In this document: positions 37,387 through 46,220 of the stretch, one piece after another
How positions within the stretch are numbered: position 1 is the first letter of the stretch
How the letters are laid out: every line of letters begins with the position of its first letter
DNA from: Chitinophaga filiformis
GTDB lineage: Bacteria > Bacteroidota > Bacteroidia > Chitinophagales > Chitinophagaceae
Reading direction: 5' to 3'
Assembly (NCBI RefSeq): GCF_021646545.1
Contig: NZ_JAKIRP010000001.1
Location: 1,488,001 to 1,552,000, forward strand
Length of the DNA: 64,000 nt
The notes under the pieces: generated by a model
The model's input: the letters and a program-made list of their open reading frames with translations, nothing else
What the model was told of the DNA's origin: nothing
Databases searched by the model: none
Made by a program: the position numbers and the translations under genes

Positions 37387-38601
37387 TTACGATTTATTGG
37401 CGAGGTATCCATAAAGGGATGACAACAGGGCAACAATGCCGGGGATGACCAATGCTGTGGCAGCACCTCCGGTCTTTTCAAGAAACCCTATCAGGAAAGC
37501 TCCCAGCGGATTGATACCTGTAAGGATATAAGTATACAATGCAATTGTATTGACCTGGTATTCTTCTTCCGAACGAAGTTGAATGTAGGCGCTGGTCACG
37601 GTTGTATAGGTCGTATAGAAATAGCCGGTAAGGACCAGCAGACTGCCGGTCAGCCAGATATCGCCTGCCAGCGCAAGTAGCATGAACATTATACCTAATC
37701 CGGCTGATGAGACCATCATGAAATTAAAGCTCACCTTTGATAGATAAGCGGAGATAATAGCGCCTGCAAATGCACCCAGTCCGAACAAGGCATTGATGTA
37801 ACCGAACTCTTTGGCATTAGTCTGTACCAATATGCCTGAGATGATGGGAAGGATAACAGAAAAATTGATACAGAGCAAGGACACGAGGAAAAGTACAGCA
37901 AATGGCACTGATAGCTGCCGGTTGCTGAAAACATAACCCAATGCGGCACTGATACGACTCAATAGCGACTGTTTTGATTTATTGTTTGCATAAGGATACA
38001 GCTCCTGTTCCTGCATGATAAAAAGACTATGTATAACAAATGCGAAAGACACTGCGTTGAACAGGAAACAATACGCTGCGCCCATGCCCGCCAGTAGCAA
38101 TCCTCCTATGGCAGGGCCAAGCACTTTCGCGAGATTGAAAACCGAAGTATTCAGGGCAATGGCATTGGGTACCTGCGACCGCTCCACACACTGCCGGATC
38201 AGTAACTGGCGTACGGGGTTGTTGATGACAACAATAAATCCCCTTAACAGGGCCAAAAGGTACAGATGGAACAATTCGATCTTCCCTGTAAAGCAGAGCA
38301 ACGACAGCACAATGGCAGATAGCATGGATAATGACTGACATATGATCATCGTTATCCGTGGATTTAACTTTTCCAGCAGTGGTGCACTGATCAGTCCCAG
38401 CAAGGCATATGGTGTAAACAGGCAGGCAGTGAGCAGGGCAATAGCTTGTGCAGAATGCGTTTTTTCAAGGATCAGCCATGACTGGGCAATATCCTGTATA
38501 CTCGTGCCTATCTGTGAAATACTGAGACTAAGAAAAAGTAGCCTGTAATTCCTGTGTCGGATCAGACTGGAAAATGTCTTTGTGAGATATGTCGTATTCA
38601 T
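37387..38601 (-). CDS. MFS exporter
   Basis: Major-facilitator protein of 404 residues from the ATG at 38601 (MNTTYLTKTFSSLIRHRNYRLLFLS). It has about twelve membrane helices and an EntS/MFS_3-like N-terminus (SLSISQIGTSIQDIAQSWLI; NPRITMIICQSLSML). Such proteins export siderophores, antibiotics and other small molecules. Its ATG overlaps the stop of the upstream P-loop gene as ATGA. It is the likely exit route for the product of this operon. Confidence 0.86.
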   Translation of the reverse strand: MNTTYLTKTFSSLIRHRNYRLLFLSLSISQIGTSIQDIAQSWLILEKTHSAQAIALLTACLFTPYALLGLISAPLLEKLNPRITMIICQSLSMLSAIVLSLLCFTGKIELFHLYLLALLRGFIVVINNPVRQLLIRQCVERSQVPNAIALNTSVFNLAKVLGPAIGGLLLAGMGAAYCFLFNAVSFAFVIHSLFIMQEQELYPYANNKSKQSLLSRISAALGYVFSNRQLSVPFAVLFLVSLLCINFSVILPIISGILVQTNAKEFGYINALFGLGAFAGAIISAYLSKVSFNFMMVSSAGLGIMFMLLALAGDIWLTGSLLVLTGYFYTTYTTVTSAYIQLRSEEEYQVNTIALYTYILTGINPLGAFLIGFLEKTGGAATALVIPGIVALLSSLYGYLANKS

Positions 38602-39152
38602 TTCAAAGACATCTCTTGCTTTATAGCAGATAATTTCTCCATCACCTTTACTGCACGTTCCTGAATGGACAGGTCTCCTTTTAATTCCAGTACCGGATAG
38701 GGAGAGGCAGCCAGCCATTGCTGATGCGCCTGCAGGGTTCTCCCACGGGCGGTATTGTCGTCATAACCCGATGCCCAGGCAATAAACTCATTAAATTGTT
38801 TGTTCCTCTCTGCATCTGTGTAGATAATATCTCCATACTTTTCCAGTTCCCGCGCTTTCAGCCGCTCAATCCTGATATCCTGCGGCAGCCACAGGAAAAC
38901 GATCAGGTCAAATGCCGCATCCAGTTCCCATTTGATGACAGACCCCCCCAGTATCCAGCCGTTATGTTGACTGAACTCCTGTAATATCATATTGTTTCGT
39001 ACTGCAGGATCTCTTCTTATTGTGAAAGGAGGATCACTTTTCTCCCAGTAAAATTCATCTGTATCAAAGTATGGTACATTGAGCGTTGCTGAAAGATACT
39101 CTCCTAGGCTGGTAACCCCTGAGCAGGATGCCCCTACAATATGGATCTTCAT
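38598..39152 (-). CDS. P-loop NTPase / kinase-like protein
   Basis: Protein of 184 residues with the fold of adenylate or shikimate kinases: an N-terminal P-loop GASCSGVTS (7-15), YFDTDEFYW and DLIVFLWLPQDIRIERLKARE. The usual P-loop Lys is Val13; relatives in Bacteroidota also read GASGSGVTT, so loss of Lys may be a family trait rather than decay. The substrate is unknown. Both ends overlap the neighbouring genes by 4 bp, so it is firmly part of the operon. Confidence 0.78.
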   Translation of the reverse strand: MKIHIVGASCSGVTSLGEYLSATLNVPYFDTDEFYWEKSDPPFTIRRDPAVRNNMILQEFSQHNGWILGGSVIKWELDAAFDLIVFLWLPQDIRIERLKARELEKYGDIIYTDAERNKQFNEFIAWASGYDDNTARGRTLQAHQQWLAASPYPVLELKGDLSIQERAVKVMEKLSAIKQEMSLK

Positions 39153-40315
39153 AAATGGTTTATTTGAGTGTGTAATATCTGCATCGCCTTTTTTATAATG
39201 TCCAGCGGACAGGCAATGTTTATTCGGAAAAAGCCTCTCCCATATTCACTGAATATTGTTCCTTTTGATACAATCAGTTCCTGGTCCAGTGTAGAAAAGA
39301 AATCATCTTCACTGATCTGTAACGCACGGTAATCAATCCACATCAGGTATGTGGCTTCCTGCCGAAACGTTCTCAATTGAGGAATATGCTCCTGTATAAA
39401 TGTCCGGACGTAATGATAATTATGGGCAACATACTTATTTAATGAGATCATCCAGTCGCGGCAATGGGTGTAACCTGCCATTGTTGCGGTAAGGAAGGTA
39501 GTATTCACTTTATTGATGCCATAAAGATCAAAGACTTTTGATAGTTCCTGCTGCATCCTTTGATTAAATACAACGACATGTCCGCCTCTCAGTCCTGCAA
39601 TATTAAAAGTTTTTGTGGAAGAATGAAGAATGATGGTATTCTGTAAATAAGGTGTTGGCAGCGTGGCAACTGAGGTAAATTGATATCCCGGTAATACGAG
39701 ATCACAATGTATCTCATCTGCGATCAGCAGGATCTCATTTTCAAGACAGTATTCCGCAATGCGTAGCAGATCTTCATAACTCCATACTCTGCCTACAGGG
39801 TTATGTGGAGAGCACAACACGAAGATCTGCGGTCGTAAGGGTAGAAGTGAGTCCAGGTGTTCAAAATCCATCTGGTACTCACCGTGTTCATCAATTTTTA
39901 AAGGGTTGAATAAAATGGTCCGGTTCCTGGTAATCTCCATGAACCTATAATACGCCGGCGCCTGTATAATAATTTCAGCACCCTCGGAAGTGTATCGCTG
40001 TATGATGGCAGACAAGGCCGGTATAATACCGGAGACAGGATTAATGCTGATTCCTTCTGTATTGTAGTGATGAAAAGCGGTAAACCAGTTCAACACTGTT
40101 TCCAGGTATTGTTCATTGACTGCCGGATAACCGAGAAAACCTGTGGATATTTTTTGCCGTAGGGCGTCCAGTATAGGCCCCGGTGTTCTGAAATCCATAT
40201 CGGCCAGCCACATCGATAAACTGTTTTCGGGTATTTTATCCCATTTGTGGGAATCCGTAAACCGCCTGTCGTATACTATGTCAAACATGTATTCGTTCGT
40301 TTGCGGCATTATCAT
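39149..40315 (-). CDS. MalY/PatB-type PLP-dependent aminotransferase or C-S lyase
   Basis: Fold-type I PLP enzyme of 388 residues. The MalY/PatB signature FDIVYDRRFTDSHKWDKIPENSLSMWLADMDF and the PLP-binding Lys in SSTKTFNIAGLRGG are present, with SPHNPVGRVW and IADEIHCDLV. Family members are C-S beta-lyases or aminotransferases, and sequence alone does not choose between them. The start is uncertain: ATGs at 40315, 40309 and 40288 all overlap the upstream Gfo/Idh gene. Confidence 0.87.
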   Translation of the reverse strand: MIMPQTNEYMFDIVYDRRFTDSHKWDKIPENSLSMWLADMDFRTPGPILDALRQKISTGFLGYPAVNEQYLETVLNWFTAFHHYNTEGISINPVSGIIPALSAIIQRYTSEGAEIIIQAPAYYRFMEITRNRTILFNPLKIDEHGEYQMDFEHLDSLLPLRPQIFVLCSPHNPVGRVWSYEDLLRIAEYCLENEILLIADEIHCDLVLPGYQFTSVATLPTPYLQNTIILHSSTKTFNIAGLRGGHVVVFNQRMQQELSKVFDLYGINKVNTTFLTATMAGYTHCRDWMISLNKYVAHNYHYVRTFIQEHIPQLRTFRQEATYLMWIDYRALQISEDDFFSTLDQELIVSKGTIFSEYGRGFFRINIACPLDIIKKAMQILHTQINHL

Positions 40316-41669
40316 ATTTCATATTTGTTTGAAGCTGTCTGTAAACTTTGTCTATAAACGCAATTCCTTCCCTGTGCGATAACAGGGAAGAATGCGCATC
40401 ACCGCCCTGCAGGAAATCCTGCAACTGCCATTGCCGGGCTGCTACGTTCATACCTTTGTTTAGTGGCAGTTCGGGATACAGCTCAGTAAGATCCTGTCTG
40501 TTGAGCTGTATATAACCTGTACGACCTGTAACACTTGTATTGTTGATGATCTCTATGGTGAAGTGCTCCGTTTTGTCTGCCGACTGTTGTTTAGACAGCG
40601 AATGACTATTGATGTGAACAGAACAGAGAGGACCAACATGTATGATCACAGATTCCTGCCTGAGGCGACCATTACTGATGTAGGTGTTCTCAGGCAGCTG
40701 ATGCCAGCCTCTGTTGGAGGCGGATGTTTCCATCAACTTAAGACAATAATGAGAGATCCGTTTACCATTACTTTTGAAATCCCCCGTCAGTGTAACATCA
40801 GTTTCTCCGAAATCATGCAGCCGGCTGATATTTTCAGGTAGAAAGTATTCGCTGAACCGGTCGGTACGCAGGCATCTTTCATACACTGTCTGATCGATCA
40901 TCCCAAGGTGGTCGGCTGGTGAGATCTCTAACGCATGCAGGGTAGACGCATGCATATCAGGATATAGTATTTTGTTGAGCGACATCAGGCTGAACAACAG
41001 GTCTATATAATGATAGCCCGAATGTAACATTACACCATACCCATATTTATACGGATGGTTTTCTCTGTAGAAAAGTTCATCCGGCATATTCCACATACCT
41101 CCTCCAAAATGGATGTCTATAAATGTGACAGGCACGCGATAGGTACTGATCAGATCTGAAAGAAACTGCCTGACGTAATTGTACCCGGTATGTGCACGCC
41201 GCTCGCAGGAAATAACAAAGTTCAGCTGATCATTCCGGATTTCTTCCGTTATATCATAGAAGTCCTGTAACAACGATTCGGATGATTGCCTGGATGAAAA
41301 GGCCGTGAGTGGCTTGTCTGTAAATACATGCAGGTTGTTCCTGACAGCCCATATAGCATATGCTTTATGAGCTTTGGGTTCTGTACAGATGATCACCGCA
41401 TCTATTAATTTTTTGTTTATCCTGCCGCATAACAGGCTATCCAGTTGTTCAGGCGTAAGATCATTACGATGTTCGTCCGGAAGAAAAACATATTGTTCAG
41501 GAAGTAATGATTTACCTGAAAAGAAACGTAGGATGCGTTCTTCTTCCGCTTCAAGATCGATCACCATACTGATCTTTATTCCTGCTTGCTGCTGCAGTAC
41601 AGAATAGTATCGTTCCCTGAAATGCAGGCCGCACCCTACTACTATAATATGCTGTATTTTTCTGCTCAC
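40281..41669 (-). CDS. Gfo/Idh/MocA-type oxidoreductase of the biosynthetic operon
   Basis: Protein of 462 residues with a Rossmann start (IIVVGCGLHFRERYYSVLQQ), VFTDKPLTAF in place of the EKP motif, and a long C-terminal half containing HFGGGMWNMPDELFYRENHPYKYGYGVMLHSGYHYIDLLFSLM. It is longer than the usual 340-400. Its start lies 1 bp after the citrate-synthase stop, so the two are translationally close. The substrate is unknown. Confidence 0.82.
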   Translation of the reverse strand: MSRKIQHIIVVGCGLHFRERYYSVLQQQAGIKISMVIDLEAEEERILRFFSGKSLLPEQYVFLPDEHRNDLTPEQLDSLLCGRINKKLIDAVIICTEPKAHKAYAIWAVRNNLHVFTDKPLTAFSSRQSSESLLQDFYDITEEIRNDQLNFVISCERRAHTGYNYVRQFLSDLISTYRVPVTFIDIHFGGGMWNMPDELFYRENHPYKYGYGVMLHSGYHYIDLLFSLMSLNKILYPDMHASTLHALEISPADHLGMIDQTVYERCLRTDRFSEYFLPENISRLHDFGETDVTLTGDFKSNGKRISHYCLKLMETSASNRGWHQLPENTYISNGRLRQESVIIHVGPLCSVHINSHSLSKQQSADKTEHFTIEIINNTSVTGRTGYIQLNRQDLTELYPELPLNKGMNVAARQWQLQDFLQGGDAHSSLLSHREGIAFIDKVYRQLQTNMKYDNAANERIHV

Positions 41670-41670
41670 G

Positions 41671-42870
41671 TTATTTGTATAATTCCTGTGGTCTGATAAT
41701 AGGGAGGCGATCGGACTGATTCTCGTAATAATGTGCGATCCAGCCAGCTACTCTGCTGAGTGATAACATCACTGTGTTCATGGAAGAAGGCATCCCGAAC
41801 AAAGTGTAAAACACATTATTGAACAAGTCAGGATTAGGGAAGATGAATCTGCTGGTGAAATAAGTGTCGTTACTTACACGATCTGTCAGTTCAAACGCCA
41901 GCCTTCTGATCACATCTACGCTGACGTATACCGGATCGTCAGACTGTAACATATTGTACATGATCCTTGCTCTAGGATCCCAGTTTTTATAAATGCGGTG
42001 TCCGAAACCATAAATTACTTCCCTGCGCCCCATTTTTTCAGCAATAAACTCGCTGGCGCTGATACCTCTTTGTATAATCTCGTTATACATCTGTGATACA
42101 TATTGACTGGCACCACCGTGCAATCTTCCTTTAAATGCTGCAATACCACTGGCTATCGCTGTATAGATATCTCCTCCTGCGCTGGCAATATTACGGACGG
42201 TTGCTGTTGAGCAATTTTGTCCATGCTCAGCATGCAGCATCAGGATGATGTTAAAGAGTGGTGCATACAGATCAGCTTTTTCAGGAGATACCTGCTGTAA
42301 GAAACGGTGATAAACAGGTTGGGCTGAGGTACTGCTATTCCATGTGATATTATGTTGCAACTGATAATAGTATGCCGCAATTACAAAAAGCTGGGCGATA
42401 ATGAACTGGGCCTGCACCAACGGATCCTCATTGCCGGGAATATATTTTTCTTCAATGCCTGACAGGGCGGTTACGCCTACCAACAGAAAATCCATCGGAT
42501 GAATGGAGGCCGGTAAATGTTGTAGCACTGCCTGTATCCCGGCATCTAATACGAAGTATTGGTGCATCCCTTTGCTAAACTGCAGTTCTCCTGAAGGATC
42601 GTTATCAAGCTGTGTAATTAACTGGAATGCGAGGCCCTCGAAGTCTGTTTCACCGATCTTTTCCTCAATAGGAGTGCTGCCATAGAACAACTGGCCTGTT
42701 TTTCCATCAATGCGGCTGATACTGCTTTTACAGAAGCTGGTATGATTAGCGCCGGGGTCAAATACAATAACGTTATTAATACCTTTTTTAAATTCCAGTA
42801 CCTGGTGAGTACCAGTCGTAGTTATGTTAAAAAGATCTGTAAGCGATGTTTGAAGGGTATTATTTTCCAT
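41671..42870 (-). CDS. Citrate-synthase family protein
   Basis: Protein of 399 residues that should condense an acyl-CoA with a 2-oxoacid. The catalytic set is complete: His251 (GRLHGGA), His291 (GFGHRIYKNWDPRAR) and Asp348 (NPDLFNN). Other positions are unusual: LHAEHGQNCSTATVR instead of LHADHEQN, and NN instead of SG after the Asp. It sits in a non-central operon between an acyl-CoA ligase and an oxidoreductase, so I read it as a specialised alkylcitrate- or homocitrate-like synthase rather than the Krebs-cycle enzyme (inference). It overlaps the ligase gene by 11 bp. Confidence 0.85.
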   Translation of the reverse strand: MENNTLQTSLTDLFNITTTGTHQVLEFKKGINNVIVFDPGANHTSFCKSSISRIDGKTGQLFYGSTPIEEKIGETDFEGLAFQLITQLDNDPSGELQFSKGMHQYFVLDAGIQAVLQHLPASIHPMDFLLVGVTALSGIEEKYIPGNEDPLVQAQFIIAQLFVIAAYYYQLQHNITWNSSTSAQPVYHRFLQQVSPEKADLYAPLFNIILMLHAEHGQNCSTATVRNIASAGGDIYTAIASGIAAFKGRLHGGASQYVSQMYNEIIQRGISASEFIAEKMGRREVIYGFGHRIYKNWDPRARIMYNMLQSDDPVYVSVDVIRRLAFELTDRVSNDTYFTSRFIFPNPDLFNNVFYTLFGMPSSMNTVMLSLSRVAGWIAHYYENQSDRLPIIRPQELYK

Positions 42871-44365
42871 GATAGTAATATTTTTCTTTTAACTTATTTT
42901 TCTGCACCTTACCTGTATTGGTTCTGGGGATTGTATCGAAGATGATGGCTTTGGGGCATTTATAGTGCGCTAGTTTATCTCTGCAGAATGCAATGATCTC
43001 CTGATCCGAAGCGGTCCTCCCTTTTTTCAGTTCAATGACGGCTTTGGGTATCTCACCCCATTTGTGATCGTGTACCGGGATGACCGCTGCCAGGAGGATG
43101 TCAGGGTGTTGATACAATACGTTCTCCACTTCAATGGAGGAAATATTTTCACCGCCACTGATGATCAGATCTTTTTTTCTATCCACTATTTCAGCATGTC
43201 CATCCTGATGAATTACTGCAAGATCGCCGGTATGGAACCAGCCACCTTTAAATGCCTGGCGGGTTAACTTTATATCTTTGTAATAGCCCTGCATAATATT
43301 GTTACCACGTACCACCACCTCTCCGATCGTTTTACCGTCCCAGGCTACAGGACGCAGCTGATCATCTACAACGTTCATGAACACCCCATGTACACTGGCA
43401 ATGCCTTGCCTTGATCTGTCGTTGCTTTCACACACGGAATGAGGTCCATGTGTTTCTGTCAGTCCATATACATGAATGATTTTGACGTCATTTTCCTCAA
43501 ATCTCCTGATGGTATCAGGCGCCGGTGCGGAGCCTGCCGTGATGATAGTCAGTTTGCCGTAGCTTCCCAGCAGAGAAAAATTGATAGCCTGTTGCAACTG
43601 TATAAGCACTGTAGGTGCAGCGCACAAATGGGTGATCTGCTGACTGGTGATATAGGAAACAATATATTCAGGATCAAAGCTGTCTATAAAAAAGTGCGTT
43701 CCTCCTATTGCGGTTACTGCCCAGGTATAACACCATCCGTTACAGTGGAACATGGGAAGTATCCACAGGTAGTTACAGTCGGCTGTCAGCGAGGCCGTGA
43801 TACATTCTCCCAAGGTGTTCAGGTAGGTGCTCCGGTGCGAGTACATCACTCCTTTGGGATGCCCGGTTGTACCGCTGGTATAATTCAGGGAGATGGTATC
43901 GTCTTCGCTGATCCGTGGAACTTTATGTTTATAGCGCCCTTCATTTTTATAAAGCTCTTCGCTGTTGATGAACATATGTACTTCAACTACCTCGCTGTAA
44001 GATGCATGGTAGTACTGTTCCTCTGTAACCAGAATTTTTACGGCAGCATGTTTCAGGATATAGCTGATTTCCTTTTCATTCAGCCTGTAATTAATGGGTA
44101 CGAGGATGGCCCCGCACATGGGGACCGCATAATGTGCTTCCAGCAGCTGGTGGTTGTTCCTGCTGATGTAAGCAATGCGGTCCCCCGGTTGTACACCTAG
44201 TTCCCTGAAGCGTGTGGCAGTACGGACGCAGTCACTGTACAATGTTCCATATGTCTTTCTGATATTGTCCTGTACAACGGCTGTTTTATCTTTATAAAAA
44301 GCAGCAGCCCGTTCAAGGAACAGCAGGGGGCTAAGAGGCGTATGATTGGCATTATACTTAGTCAT
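42860..44365 (-). CDS. Acyl-CoA synthetase (AMP-dependent ligase)
   Basis: Enzyme of 501 residues from the ATG at 44365. It activates a carboxylic acid to an acyl-AMP and then an acyl-CoA. Signatures: YTSGTTGHPKGVMYSHR, VYGLTETHGP, GWFHTGDLAVIHQDG and the C-terminal catalytic Lys in NTGKVQKNKL. It resembles medium/long-chain and methylmercaptopropionate-type ligases. No carrier-protein domain is fused. The ATG lies inside the end of the TPP-enzyme gene (8-bp overlap). The longer frame to 44392 is not favoured. Confidence 0.9.
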   Translation of the reverse strand: MTKYNANHTPLSPLLFLERAAAFYKDKTAVVQDNIRKTYGTLYSDCVRTATRFRELGVQPGDRIAYISRNNHQLLEAHYAVPMCGAILVPINYRLNEKEISYILKHAAVKILVTEEQYYHASYSEVVEVHMFINSEELYKNEGRYKHKVPRISEDDTISLNYTSGTTGHPKGVMYSHRSTYLNTLGECITASLTADCNYLWILPMFHCNGWCYTWAVTAIGGTHFFIDSFDPEYIVSYITSQQITHLCAAPTVLIQLQQAINFSLLGSYGKLTIITAGSAPAPDTIRRFEENDVKIIHVYGLTETHGPHSVCESNDRSRQGIASVHGVFMNVVDDQLRPVAWDGKTIGEVVVRGNNIMQGYYKDIKLTRQAFKGGWFHTGDLAVIHQDGHAEIVDRKKDLIISGGENISSIEVENVLYQHPDILLAAVIPVHDHKWGEIPKAVIELKKGRTASDQEIIAFCRDKLAHYKCPKAIIFDTIPRTNTGKVQKNKLKEKYYYHGK

Positions 44366-46028
44366 TGATCTCCATTTCTTCAGGTACTGCAACTTCTCTG
44401 AATCTGTAGTCGTATACGATAGGAATTTCTATCAGCATCGGTTTATTGGTAGAAAATGCAACTTCCATCATTGATTCCAGCTGCTCTGGCGCCTCCAGCT
44501 GTATGCTTTTCATGCCATTGGCTTCGGCCAGTTTTACAAAGTCTACGTTGCCAAATTCAACGCTGCGCTTGAAGATCTCTTCTCTTTCCAGGAACTGGTA
44601 GTATTTGATCAGGCCAAAGGCATTATCTTTCAGGACAACGATCACAATCGGAATATTGTAACGCACAGCGGTTTCAAGATCCTGGCTGGTAGAGTGGAAG
44701 CCTCCATCTCCGCAGATGACAGCTACTCTTTCAGTAGGTCTGGCTAGTTTAGCGCCCATGCCTGCAGGCAAGCCAAAGCCGAATGTTCCGCATACATTGG
44801 AACACATAAAAGTGTCCGGCTCATAGGTTTTGCTAAGCAATCCAGCGTATTGTTTGTGTAAGCCGATGTCGCTGCACAATACTCCTGATTCGCCCAGCGC
44901 ATTGCGGACAGACTGGATGATCAGCGGAATATTCGAAAACTCTTCGCTTACAAAAGGTGTTCTTTTATCGAAAAGTTGTTTTAATTCCAGCAGTGCTTCA
45001 TTGTCTTCTTTAGGAGTTATGCCCTGTTGCATGATGTAAGGGAACACCTGTTTCAGGTCGCCCGTAAAAAGGATATCTGGCTGAAATACCTTACCCATAT
45101 CATTATAATGGGTATTGATAACGATGGTCTCTTTTTTATTTTTCCACAAACCTGACTTCAGGTCTTCTCCGAAGTCATAACCGATCAGTAGCAGCAGATC
45201 GCTGTTATCGAAGATCTGGGACACCAGATCATCATGATATATTTTGTCTATGTATTTATTGCAGGGGGTAATAAACAGCGGATGATCTTCCGGAACAATA
45301 CCTTTTGATGCCAGCGTGGAGATAACGGGTATATTATGCGCGTTGATGAATTCCACCAGTTCTTCACAGCAATTGTCCCTGATCAGCTGATTGCCAACAA
45401 TGACCAGTGGTTTTTTTGCATTTTTAATCTTGCTGAGCACTACGTCTAACTGACGGAAATCAGGCAGGGGAGCCGGTTTTCTTTTTACAGGAGCGAGGGT
45501 TTGCAGCAAGGATTCTGCTTCTTCATCAGGTATTTCCTGTTCCATTACATCAGTAGGGAAACTCAGGTATACAGGACCTGGAATATCGTTAACTGCTATT
45601 TCGAGGGCTGTTTTAAGTAGTTCGGGTATTTCGAGGATGTTTTCTATCTGCGCAGCGAATTTGGTAATAGGACGCATCATGGATACGTTGTCAATGCACT
45701 GGTGGGTCTGGTTAAAATGTACTTCCGCTCTTGGTATCTGTGCTGATACAGCCAGCATTGGAGATCTGTCAAGAATAGCAGACACTATACCGGTAGACAG
45801 ATTGGAGAGCCCGGGGCCGAAAGTGGAATAACACATCTGTGGCTCTCCTGTCATGCGGCCAAATACATCGGCCATAATACCGGCAGCAAATTCATGACGG
45901 GTGAGGTAAAAATCCAGGGATGCTTCTTCATCGAACTGCATGGCCTGTGCTTCTCCGCCTACAATGCCGAAGACTTTTCTGATTCCTAATTTGGCAACTG
46001 ATTTTAAAAATAACTTTGAGGCTTTCAT
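44358..46028 (-). CDS. Thiamine-diphosphate enzyme, acetolactate-synthase-like
   Basis: Enzyme of 556 residues, first in the nine-gene operon. The TPP-activating Glu46 lies in LTRHEFAAGIMADVFGRMTG; the diphosphate motif is GDG (440-442) to Asn469 (KDNAFG). It resembles acetolactate synthases and related decarboxylases (FGPGLSNLSTGIVSA; NVCGTFGFGLPAGMGAKLA). It probably decarboxylates a 2-oxoacid and may transfer the fragment to a second carbonyl. No small regulatory subunit or branched-chain genes are present. Confidence 0.88.
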   Translation of the reverse strand: MKASKLFLKSVAKLGIRKVFGIVGGEAQAMQFDEEASLDFYLTRHEFAAGIMADVFGRMTGEPQMCYSTFGPGLSNLSTGIVSAILDRSPMLAVSAQIPRAEVHFNQTHQCIDNVSMMRPITKFAAQIENILEIPELLKTALEIAVNDIPGPVYLSFPTDVMEQEIPDEEAESLLQTLAPVKRKPAPLPDFRQLDVVLSKIKNAKKPLVIVGNQLIRDNCCEELVEFINAHNIPVISTLASKGIVPEDHPLFITPCNKYIDKIYHDDLVSQIFDNSDLLLLIGYDFGEDLKSGLWKNKKETIVINTHYNDMGKVFQPDILFTGDLKQVFPYIMQQGITPKEDNEALLELKQLFDKRTPFVSEEFSNIPLIIQSVRNALGESGVLCSDIGLHKQYAGLLSKTYEPDTFMCSNVCGTFGFGLPAGMGAKLARPTERVAVICGDGGFHSTSQDLETAVRYNIPIVIVVLKDNAFGLIKYYQFLEREEIFKRSVEFGNVDFVKLAEANGMKSIQLEAPEQLESMMEVAFSTNKPMLIEIPIVYDYRFREVAVPEEMEIND

Positions 46029-46114
46029 CTTGTGAATGTTTGGTGGATCAATATGCCATAAAAGTAGAAGGAAAGCCCCGGCCTGTAATTAGCAAGAATA
46101 TCAAATTCTGTTGC

Positions 46115-46149
46115 GGTAGCTACCAAAATATTTTGCGGAAATACGCAAA
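46115..46149. promoter_or_regulatory. Two operator-like dyads before the biosynthetic operon
   Basis: The perfect palindrome GGTAGCTACC (46115-46124) is followed by TTTGCG-N6-CGCAAA (46132-46149), about 90-120 bases upstream of the operon's first ATG at 46028. No perfect TTTG/TAnnTTTG pair is seen in this gap, which fits an activated or alternative promoter. Confidence 0.45.
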
Positions 46150-46163
46150 GAGTTAAAGAAAGT

Positions 46164-46200
46164 AAAAAAAACGGCAACAATACATCAGTACTGCTGCCGT
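46164..46200 (-). terminator. Intrinsic terminator after the CLC channel gene
   Basis: The imperfect stem ACGGCA..TAC/GTA..TGCCGT at 46171-46200 is followed on the minus strand by a run of T (46164-46170). Confidence 0.8.
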
Positions 46201-46220
46201 AACTCCTCGGTATGGTAGGT

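Noticed and set aside
38601..38718. Longer N-terminus for the MFS exporter
   Set aside because: The added 39 residues lie inside the P-loop gene; the ATG at 38601 forms an ATGA overlap with its stop.
43439..44200. 253-codon open frame opposite the acyl-CoA ligase
   Set aside because: It is antisense to a gene with complete adenylation motifs; its product looks like random translation.
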